Origin: an uncultured Traorella sp.
Lineage (GTDB): Bacteria; Bacillota_I; Bacilli_A; Erysipelotrichales; Erysipelotrichaceae
Assembly: GCA_945938205.1 (NCBI GenBank)
Contig: CAMEUL010000110.1
Location: 1-5,315 of the forward strand
DNA: 5,315 nt
Reading direction: 5' to 3'
The notes below the pieces were generated by a model. It had not been told where the DNA came from and made no database searches. It saw only the letters and a list, made by a program, of their open reading frames with translations. Each line of letters begins with the position of its first letter. The stretch's first letter is position 1. This document shows positions 1 through 5,315 of this stretch, piece by piece. Both the position numbers and the translations under genes were made by a program.

Positions 1-70
1 ATTATCACTTTTTTTGTACCTGTACCTACCATTCCGCAATGATTTTACACGATCCAGCCACTTGTTTGAT

Positions 71-146
71 TTGACAAATAGGTGGTTTTTGTGTTATAAA
101 ATAAGTTGTTTCGTTATATACTATTTGATTATTTTGGAGGAAAAAT
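71..146 (+). promoter_or_regulatory. SigA-type promoter and leader of the glyS-dnaG-rpoD-trmK operon
   Basis: A consensus -35 box TTGACA lies at 71-76. After an 18-bp spacer there is a -10 box TATAAA at 95-100, preceded by TG at 92-93, which makes an extended -10 (TGnTATAAA). Transcription would start near 107, leaving a leader of about 40 nt. GGAGG at 136-140 is the ribosome binding site, 6 nt before the glyS ATG. A leader this short has no room for a T-box riboswitch, the usual control of glycyl-tRNA synthetase genes in Firmicutes, and I see no T-box motif or terminator hairpin in it. It is the only convincing promoter I found upstream of the four genes. The start site is inferred from spacing. 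Confidence 0.8.
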
Positions 147-1523
147 ATGAGTGAATTCAGTTTTGAAAAAATCGTAAATCACGCAAAAAATTCTGGTTTT
201 GTTTACCAGGGAAGTGAGATTTATGGAGGATTAAGCAATACGTGGGATTTTGGTCCTCTCGGTGTTGAACTAAAAAACAACATCAAGATGGCTTGGTGGA
301 AAAAATTCGTTCAGAGTTCACCTTATAATGTCGGGATCCAGTCTGCTATTCTGATGAATCCAAAAGTTTGGGAAGCAACAGGACATTTAGCTGGTTTCTC
401 AGATCCTCTTATGGATTGTAAAAAATGTAAAACACGTCATCGTGCTGATCACCTCATCGAGGAATTTTCAAATGGAAAAGTAAATCCTGAGGGATGGAGC
501 AATGAAGAAATGATGGCTTATATCAAAGAAAATCATATTGGATGCCCTGATTGCGGTGCTCATGATTTTACAGATATCCGTCAGTTCAACTTGATGTTCA
601 AAACATTTCAGGGAACTTTGGAAGATGCTAAAAACACGATTTATTTGAGACCTGAAACAGCTCAGGGAATGTTTGTCAATTTTAAAAATGTGCAGCGAAC
701 CATGCGCAAGAAACTTCCTTTTGGGATCTGTCAGATTGGTAAGTCTTTCCGTAATGAAATCACACCTGGAAACTTTATTTTCAGAACACGTGAATTTGAA
801 CAAATGGAAATGGAATTCTTTACAAAACCTGGTGAAGATCTTCAGTGGTATGACTATTGGAAAAATACATGCATGGAATTTTTGACACATTATGGTGTCA
901 AACCAGAAAATCTGCGTTTTAGAGATCATGCAAAAGAAGAACTTTCTTTCTATTCTGTTGCTACTTGTGACATTGAATATTTGTTCCCATTCGGTTGGGG
1001 AGAACTTTGGGGAATTGCAGATCGTACAGATTATGACCTGAAGCGTCATATGGAACATTCAAAGGAAAATTTAGAATATATGGATCCAATGACAAATGAA
1101 AAATATGTACCTTACTGTATTGAACCTGCAGTAGGTGTGGAACGTGTATTCCTCAGTGTGTTTGCAGATGCGTATGATGAAGAACAAATCAATGAAAAGG
1201 ACACTCGAATCGTAATGCATTTACATCCTGCTTTAGCCCCAATTAAAGCATGCATTACACCACTCAGCAAAAAGCAGAGTGAAATAGGCATGAAGATATT
1301 TGAACAGTTGTGTGGTGATTTCACAGTAGACTTTGATGAAGCAGGAAGCATTGGAAAACGATATCGTCGTCAAGATGCTATCGGAACTCCTTTCTGCATC
1401 ACTCCTGACTTTGATACTGAAAATGATGGATGTGTTACAATCCGTCATCGTGATTCAATGGAACAGGAAAGAATCAAAATAAGTGAATTGAACGAATATA
1501 TTGCTTCAAGAACAGCATTTTAG
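147..1523 (+). CDS. glyS: Glycyl-tRNA synthetase, single-chain class II (alpha2 type)
   Basis: This cytoplasmic enzyme charges tRNA-Gly with glycine using ATP. The 458 aa length fits the homodimeric alpha2 family (often annotated glyS or glyQS), not the separate GlyQ/GlyS subunits of E. coli and B. subtilis. In order: an N-terminal segment with YGGLSNTWDFGPLGVELK (26-43, motif 1 region); a four-cysteine zinc-type insertion, CKKC (91-94) with CPDC (133-136); LRPETAQGMFVNF (167-179); motif 2, FRNEITPGN followed by FRTREFEQMEMEFF (201-225); GELWGIADRTDYDL (285-298), part of the active site; and motif 3, EPAVGVERVFLSV (326-338), with its arginine at 333. Residues from about 355 form the anticodon-binding domain, beginning HPALAPIKACI. 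The ATG is fixed by GGAGG 6 nt upstream. It is the first gene of the operon, 12 nt before dnaG. No key residue appears to be missing. The identification is firm. Confidence 0.97.
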   Translation: MSEFSFEKIVNHAKNSGFVYQGSEIYGGLSNTWDFGPLGVELKNNIKMAWWKKFVQSSPYNVGIQSAILMNPKVWEATGHLAGFSDPLMDCKKCKTRHRADHLIEEFSNGKVNPEGWSNEEMMAYIKENHIGCPDCGAHDFTDIRQFNLMFKTFQGTLEDAKNTIYLRPETAQGMFVNFKNVQRTMRKKLPFGICQIGKSFRNEITPGNFIFRTREFEQMEMEFFTKPGEDLQWYDYWKNTCMEFLTHYGVKPENLRFRDHAKEELSFYSVATCDIEYLFPFGWGELWGIADRTDYDLKRHMEHSKENLEYMDPMTNEKYVPYCIEPAVGVERVFLSVFADAYDEEQINEKDTRIVMHLHPALAPIKACITPLSKKQSEIGMKIFEQLCGDFTVDFDEAGSIGKRYRRQDAIGTPFCITPDFDTENDGCVTIRHRDSMEQERIKISELNEYIASRTAF

Positions 1524-1535
1524 TGAGGTAATACT

Positions 1536-3248
1536 ATGGCTAAGTTAAGTGAAGAAAGAATCAACGAAATACGAAGCCATAGTGACATTGTGGAAGTAAT
1601 TTCAAAATATGTCCCATTAACCAGAAAAGGGAAAAACTATGTGTGTAATTGTCCCTTCCATGATGATCATGACCCCTCTCTTTCCATTTCGCAGGAAAAG
1701 CAGATATTCAAATGCTTTGCTTGTGGAGCAGGAGGAAATGTGTTCACTTTTGTATCTCGTTATGAAAACATTTCTTTTGCGGAAAGTGTTCTTGAGGTTG
1801 CGAAAATCTCTCAAATTGATGTTTCTGATATCGATGAGACAAAACGGGTAGAAAATACGCGCCTAGTTCCATATTATAAAGCAAATCAAGCTTTTATTGA
1901 TTATACCCATTATATATTGCTGACACCTGACTATTTCAGCATCAAAGACTATTTACATCAGCGCGGAATCAGTGATTCAGTGATTAAACATTTTGAAATT
2001 GGTTACAATCCTAGTGATGACGCTTTATATCATTACCTGAAAGCGAAGAAATTCAGTGATGAAGAATTGATCAAGAACAATCTGATACGTCTCACTGCTG
2101 ATGGAATCCATGATGTATTTGCAAATCGTATTACCATCCCTATACATGATAAAATGGGAAATCCCATCGGATTTACTGCTCGAAGGATCAAGGATGGTGA
2201 CGAAGCAAAATACATCAATACTACAGAAACAGAGTGTTATGTAAAAGGTCAAATCATCTTTAACTATCATCGTGCAGTTGCTGCTTCAAAAAAAACAAAA
2301 CGTGTGCTTCTGGTAGAAGGAGCCATGGATGTGATTGGTTTATATAAAGCAGGCATTGAAGATGCTGTAGCTACCTTAGGTACTGCTTGTACCCGCAATC
2401 AACTGGATCTTCTAAAACGAATGCATGTGAAAATTGATGTCTTCTATGATGGTGATTCTGCCGGAACAAATGCCATTTACAAATTTGGAAAAATGGCAAG
2501 CGAAGCAGGTCTTGATTTTGATGTCGTAGCCAATCATTATGGCTTGGATCCTGATGAAATCTATGAAAAATATGGAAAAGATGAATTAGAAGCTTTAACG
2601 CACAGAACGGTTTCGTGGATTGATTTCTGTTTTGAGTATCTTCAAAAAAAATATCGTATGGAGAATTATGCAGACAGAGTTGAGTTCGCGAAAATGATGA
2701 AAGTTGAAATTGAACGAGAAAAAGAAGATTTTTTGAAAGAAAGTTATTTCAGAAAACTATATGAACTGACTCAGTTTGATATGAGTCAGTTCAAAACGGA
2801 AATTAAAAACAGTTATTCAAAAATACATACAACCCTTTTCCGCTATGGCGATAAATGTGAATATGAAATTCTCGGACAAATGCTGTTGTCAAAACAAGCA
2901 GTGAATGTATTTAAGAATGAACTGGGATTTTTGACCAGTTCCGTTTGTAATCAACTAGCTTTGTATCTTATCAATGAATATCGCACAAAAGATGAAATCA
3001 ATGTTGCTGATTTATTGAATCAGATCAAAGAAGAAGATGTGAAAGATCTATTATTGGATTTAAGTGAATGGGAATTAGCGCCAGTGAAGATGGATTTACA
3101 GGTATTCCAAGATGCCATTTTCAAAATAAAAGTAAAATGTCAGAATGCAAAAATCAAGGAATTATCAGATTTGGCCAAAAAAATGACAAATCCACTTGAT
3201 AAAGCAAAATTGATGAATGAAATTATTGAACTTAAACGAAAATTATGA
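1536..3248 (+). CDS. dnaG: DNA primase DnaG
   Basis: DnaG makes the short RNA primers for Okazaki fragments and is recruited to the fork by the replicative DnaB-type helicase. Domains seen in 570 aa: a CHC2 zinc-binding domain with C39, H42, C60 and C63 (CPFH, then CFAC); the polymerase core from about 110, with FEIGYNP (153-159), NRITIPIHDKMGNPIGF (197-213) and KYINT with VKG (225-238); the Toprim segment with LLVEGAMD (258-265, catalytic Glu 261), LGTACT (281-286), the metal-binding YDGDSAG (304-310, D305 and D307) and LDPDE (337-341); then a helical C-terminal helicase-binding domain from about 430. Differences from the common pattern are EGAMD where EGYMD is usual and NHYGLDPDE where LPxGxDPDE is usual. 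It is slightly shorter than the roughly 600 aa B. subtilis protein, mainly by a compact C-terminus. The ATG has GAGG at 1525-1528, overlapping the end of glyS. rpoD follows after 25 nt. Confidence 0.97.
   Translation: MAKLSEERINEIRSHSDIVEVISKYVPLTRKGKNYVCNCPFHDDHDPSLSISQEKQIFKCFACGAGGNVFTFVSRYENISFAESVLEVAKISQIDVSDIDETKRVENTRLVPYYKANQAFIDYTHYILLTPDYFSIKDYLHQRGISDSVIKHFEIGYNPSDDALYHYLKAKKFSDEELIKNNLIRLTADGIHDVFANRITIPIHDKMGNPIGFTARRIKDGDEAKYINTTETECYVKGQIIFNYHRAVAASKKTKRVLLVEGAMDVIGLYKAGIEDAVATLGTACTRNQLDLLKRMHVKIDVFYDGDSAGTNAIYKFGKMASEAGLDFDVVANHYGLDPDEIYEKYGKDELEALTHRTVSWIDFCFEYLQKKYRMENYADRVEFAKMMKVEIEREKEDFLKESYFRKLYELTQFDMSQFKTEIKNSYSKIHTTLFRYGDKCEYEILGQMLLSKQAVNVFKNELGFLTSSVCNQLALYLINEYRTKDEINVADLLNQIKEEDVKDLLLDLSEWELAPVKMDLQVFQDAIFKIKVKCQNAKIKELSDLAKKMTNPLDKAKLMNEIIELKRKL
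2762..2793. repeat. Perfect 12-bp inverted repeat inside dnaG
   Basis: TGAACTGACTCA at 2762-2773 is exactly complementary to TGAGTCAGTTCA at 2782-2793, with an 8-nt loop GTTTGATA. It lies within dnaG codons 409-420 (residues ELTQFDMSQFK), at the junction between the polymerase core and the helicase-binding domain. There is no T-run on either side, so it is not an intrinsic terminator. The mRNA could fold here. Whether it does anything (RNA processing, pausing, protein binding) is not shown by the sequence. Confidence 0.75.
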
Positions 3249-3273
3249 TCTGACATATCAGTAAGGAGAAATT

Positions 3274-4461
3274 ATGAAGCAAGATATTAAAAGTTTAAAG
3301 ACATTAGATGAGATCAAAGAAGACTTTTTAAATCAATATCAAACAAATCATGTGTTGACTCAGAAGGATGTATCAAAAGCAATCGAACATCTTGAACTGA
3401 ATGATGATGAAAGTGAAGATTTGTTTGAATGGTTCAATAAAAATGATATCGAAATCATGGAAGATGAAGATGACATAAATTTAAATGATCCTTCTATCGT
3501 TCTTGATGAGGCAGATGATCTCAGTGATTTTGATATTGATCTCGAAGATGAATTCAGTGATGATACTCTCGCAAGTGATATTGAATCCTTAGAGCAGTCT
3601 TTTGCTAATTCATCATCAGCAAAAATAAATGACCCAGTAAAAATGTATCTGAAAGAAATTGGTCGTGTAGATCTTTTGAATCCAGAAGATGAACCTGAAA
3701 TTGCACGTCGTATTCAGGAAGGAGACGAAGAAGCCAAAAAGATTTTAATCGCTGCCAACCTCCGACTTGTTGTAAGTATAGCAAAAAAATATGTTGGCCG
3801 TGGTATGTTATTCTTGGATCTAATTCAAGAAGGGAATATGGGACTCGTGAAAGCTGTAGAGAAATTTGATTATACCAAAGGTTTCAAGTTTTCTACTTAT
3901 GCAACTTGGTGGATTCGTCAGGCAATTACTCGTGCTATTGCTGACCAGGCAAGAACTATTCGTATTCCGGTACATATGGTGGAAACCATCAATAAACTGA
4001 CACGTATTCAGCGACAGCTGGTGCAAGATCTGGGTCGTGATCCAACGGCTGAAGAAATTGCGGAAAAGATGGAAGGTATTTCTCCTGAAAAAGTCAGAGA
4101 AATCCAAAAGATTGCACTTGAACCTGTATCTCTTGAAACTCCTATTGGTGAGGAAGATGATTCTCATTTAGGTGATTTCATTGAAGACAAAGATGCACTT
4201 TCTCCAGATGAATATGCAAATAATCAACTGCTGAAGGATGAAATCAATCTAGTGCTTCAAGGATTGACGGATCGAGAAGAAAAAGTGTTACGTTTACGTT
4301 TTGGATTGTATGATGGAAGAACCCGAACACTTGAAGAAGTAGGGCGTGAATTCAATGTAACACGTGAACGTATTCGACAGATCGAAGCTAAAGCATTAAG
4401 AAAACTAAAACATCCAACACGTTCAAAACGTTTAAAGGATTTTGTCAATAAGGCGCAATGA
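3274..4461 (+). CDS. rpoD: RNA polymerase primary sigma factor (SigA/RpoD, sigma-70 group 1)
   Basis: This is the housekeeping sigma factor that directs RNA polymerase to -35/-10 promoters such as the one before glyS. Regions in 395 aa: sigma 1.1 (about 5-60); an acidic linker (63-107); region 1.2 starting DPVKMYLKEIGRVDLL (120-135); region 2 with NLRLVVSIAKKYVGRGMLFLDLIQEGN (162-188) and region 2.3/2.4 FSTYATWWIRQAITRAI (206-222), which melts and reads the -10 element; region 3 (about 230-310), including IPVHMVETINKL (231-242); and region 4 with LTDREEKVLRLRFGL (331-345) and the -35-reading helix-turn-helix LEEVGREFNVTRERIRQIEAKALRKL (353-378). The ATG follows AAGGAG (3263-3268) by 5 nt, the strongest internal ribosome binding site in the operon. 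It is somewhat longer than B. subtilis SigA (371 aa), and the acidic linker may account for this. Its stop overlaps the trmK start. Identification is firm. Confidence 0.98.
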   Translation: MKQDIKSLKTLDEIKEDFLNQYQTNHVLTQKDVSKAIEHLELNDDESEDLFEWFNKNDIEIMEDEDDINLNDPSIVLDEADDLSDFDIDLEDEFSDDTLASDIESLEQSFANSSSAKINDPVKMYLKEIGRVDLLNPEDEPEIARRIQEGDEEAKKILIAANLRLVVSIAKKYVGRGMLFLDLIQEGNMGLVKAVEKFDYTKGFKFSTYATWWIRQAITRAIADQARTIRIPVHMVETINKLTRIQRQLVQDLGRDPTAEEIAEKMEGISPEKVREIQKIALEPVSLETPIGEEDDSHLGDFIEDKDALSPDEYANNQLLKDEINLVLQGLTDREEKVLRLRFGLYDGRTRTLEEVGREFNVTRERIRQIEAKALRKLKHPTRSKRLKDFVNKAQ

Positions 4462-5105
4462 GAATTTCTAAAAGAATTCAAGAAATAGAACAACTAATTC
4501 CTCAAAACTGTATCCTGGCAGATATTGGATGTGATCATGCATATTTGGATGTATTGGCGATTCAACACGGAAAATGCAAGAAAAGTTATGCTTGTGATGT
4601 TGCAAAAGGACCACTTGAAAATGCAAAAAGAGTGATCAATGAAAATCATTTGAATAACATCGTAATTCCAATTCTTTCATGTGGACTTGAAAATGTGCCA
4701 AGTGATGCAAATGTTTGTGTCATTGCAGGAATGGGATTTGAAACAATGAAGTCTATATTGGAGAATAAAAAACTTCAGCAATTTCATACACTGATCCTTC
4801 AGTCCAACAGTGATGTGATGGAACTCAGAAAATGGCTGATTGCGAATCATTGGATCATAACCCAAGAAAAAATGATTCATGAAGGTCATTTCTATGTCAT
4901 TTTAGTTTGTGAAAAGGGAACAGATACCTATACAGAAGAGGATTATCTTTTCGGAAAAAGCGGACATGATGAAGTTTTTCATGATTATCTGCTTTTCAGA
5001 AAAAATAGAATTGAATCCATTATCAATCAACTGAAAGATCCAAGCAGCATCCAAGAATTTAAGCACCTTTTGGAATTGATTGATAAAAAAATGAAACAGT
5101 TTTGA
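4458..5105 (+). CDS. trmK: tRNA (adenine-N1)-methyltransferase, TrmK family
   Basis: TrmK (B. subtilis YqfN) is an S-adenosylmethionine-dependent enzyme that makes m1A22 in bacterial tRNAs. Seen here: the family's SAM-binding motif I, LADIGCDHAYL (20-30); an acidic strand end, ACDVAKGPLENAK (45-57), matching motif II; VIAGMGFETM (88-97), matching the usual GMGG segment; LQSNSDVMELRKWL (114-127), equivalent to the family's LQPN region; HEGHFYVILV (141-150); and a charged helical C-terminus (about 170-215) like the coiled-coil domain of TrmK. At 215 aa it is slightly shorter than the B. subtilis protein. The second G of GMGG is F94 here. ATGA overlaps the rpoD stop and only a weak AAGG (4450-4453) lies 4 nt upstream, so translation is probably coupled to rpoD. 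It is the last gene of the operon, directly before a terminator. The usual NIF3-family neighbour is absent. The family call is firm; the exact tRNA position is inferred from the family. Confidence 0.93.
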   Translation: MRISKRIQEIEQLIPQNCILADIGCDHAYLDVLAIQHGKCKKSYACDVAKGPLENAKRVINENHLNNIVIPILSCGLENVPSDANVCVIAGMGFETMKSILENKKLQQFHTLILQSNSDVMELRKWLIANHWIITQEKMIHEGHFYVILVCEKGTDTYTEEDYLFGKSGHDEVFHDYLLFRKNRIESIINQLKDPSSIQEFKHLLELIDKKMKQF

Positions 5106-5137
5106 AAATGCATCAAAAATGATGCATTTTTTGTTTT
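5105..5137 (+). terminator. Intrinsic terminator of the glyS-dnaG-rpoD-trmK operon
   Basis: A perfect 10-bp stem, AAAATGCATC (5105-5114) with GATGCATTTT (5121-5130), encloses a 6-nt loop and runs into TTGTTTT. The first base of the stem is the last base of the trmK stop codon, so the operon ends immediately after trmK. Confidence 0.93.
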
Positions 5138-5207
5138 CTGTATCATAATAATATAATAATTCTAAAGGAAAAAATAACAAAAACTGGTTTTAATAATTTA
5201 CTTGTAT

Positions 5208-5232
5208 AAAAAAACAGGAAATATCCTGTTTT
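5208..5232 (-). terminator. Intrinsic terminator of the convergent minus-strand gene (possibly bidirectional)
   Basis: AAAACAGGA (5211-5219) and TCCTGTTTT (5224-5232) form a perfect 9-bp stem with a 4-nt loop. On the minus strand the hairpin is followed by extra T residues (A-run at 5208-5210 on the plus strand), giving the standard stem plus U-tract 5 nt after the minus-strand stop codon. On the plus strand it is also followed by T-rich sequence (CATTTTTAT), so it may back up the trmK terminator. Confidence 0.85.
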
Positions 5233-5237
5233 CATTT

Positions 5238-5315
5238 TTATATGATATCTTTGATATTCATTTTGGTCACATTATTTCCTTCTAAATACTGAATGATCTG
5301 TTGAGTGATACGTGT
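5238..5315 (-). CDS. 3' end of an unidentified convergent gene (partial)
   Basis: On the minus strand the frame is open from the window edge to a TAA whose complement is at 5238-5240. It encodes 25 residues beginning TRITQQIIQYLEGNN and ending MNIKDII. A hairpin terminator in the same orientation starts 5 nt beyond the stop, which is the main reason to treat this as the end of a real gene. The start and almost all of the protein lie outside the window. The visible tail is a short amphipathic helix-like stretch with no motif I recognise, so I assign no function. Confidence 0.6.
   Translation of the reverse strand, partial: TRITQQIIQYLEGNNVTKMNIKDII

Noticed and set aside
9..30. T-run at 9-15 followed by a tandem TGTACC duplication (15-26), which could be the tail of an upstream terminator.
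   Set aside because: Any stem would lie outside the window, and the six-base duplication is too short to mean much.
1..32. Possible start of a divergent minus-strand gene (ATG complement at 30-32, reading MVGTGTKKVI to the edge).
   Set aside because: Only ten codons are visible, there is a stop just upstream in frame, no properly spaced ribosome binding site, and no clear minus-strand promoter.
468..1058. A 196-codon open frame on the minus strand inside glyS.
   Set aside because: It lies wholly within a clearly real gene, has no recognisable domain, and its composition is that of an antisense shadow.
2471..2498. 8-bp inverted repeat TGCCATTT/AAATGGCA within dnaG.
   Set aside because: With a 12-nt loop, an 8-bp match is expected about once by chance in a window of this size and composition.
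3250..3261. Small hairpin CTGA-CATA-TCAG between dnaG and rpoD, beside the rpoD ribosome site.
   Set aside because: A 4-bp stem is weak and expected by chance; no T-run follows, so it is neither a terminator nor a convincing regulator.
3040..3273. Internal promoter for rpoD in the 3' end of dnaG, as known in E. coli and B. subtilis.
   Set aside because: I scanned for -35/-10 pairs at 16-18 bp spacing and found none with good matches to both boxes; alternative-sigma promoters cannot be excluded by eye.
4844..4878. 8-bp inverted repeat GAATCATT/AATGATTC within trmK.
   Set aside because: Short arms and a 19-nt loop; chance is enough to explain it.
5131..5160. TATAAT at 5152-5157 in the spacer after trmK as a promoter for a small RNA ending at the second hairpin.
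   Set aside because: The only -35-like sequence (TTGTTT at 5131-5136) is poor and 15 bp away, and such -10 matches are common in AT-rich spacers.

Overview
The window looks like a chromosomal housekeeping segment from a low-GC Firmicute, most likely Erysipelotrichia or a close relative of the Mollicutes. This rests on AT-rich DNA, strong Shine-Dalgarno sites, SigA-type promoter boxes, a single-chain (alpha2) glycyl-tRNA synthetase instead of GlyQ/GlyS, and the gene order glyS-dnaG-rpoD-trmK. From memory, a similar order occurs in Mycoplasma genitalium. Three of the four complete genes end in TGA and tryptophan is written TGG, so the standard code is used and a true Mycoplasma or Spiroplasma is excluded. 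The taxonomic call is inference; no search was run.

Layout: positions 1-146 hold a good promoter (TTGACA, 18 bp, extended -10 TGtTATAAA) and a short leader of about 40 nt. Four tightly packed plus-strand genes follow: glyS (147-1523), dnaG primase (1536-3248), rpoD primary sigma factor (3274-4461) and trmK tRNA adenine methyltransferase (4458-5105). Gaps are 12 and 25 nt, and the last pair overlaps by 4 nt (ATGA). A strong intrinsic terminator starts at the trmK stop. After about 70 nt of AT-rich spacer comes a second terminator hairpin, oriented for the minus strand, then the last 25 codons of a convergent minus-strand gene cut by the window edge.

The operon joins translation (tRNA-Gly charging), replication priming, transcription initiation and tRNA modification in one transcription unit. 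It is a variant of the macromolecular synthesis operon (rpsU-dnaG-rpoD in E. coli, yqxD-dnaG-sigA in B. subtilis). I see no mobile element, CRISPR array, RNA gene or novel accessory system. The most notable unexplained structure is a perfect 12-bp inverted repeat inside dnaG, just before the segment encoding the helicase-binding domain.
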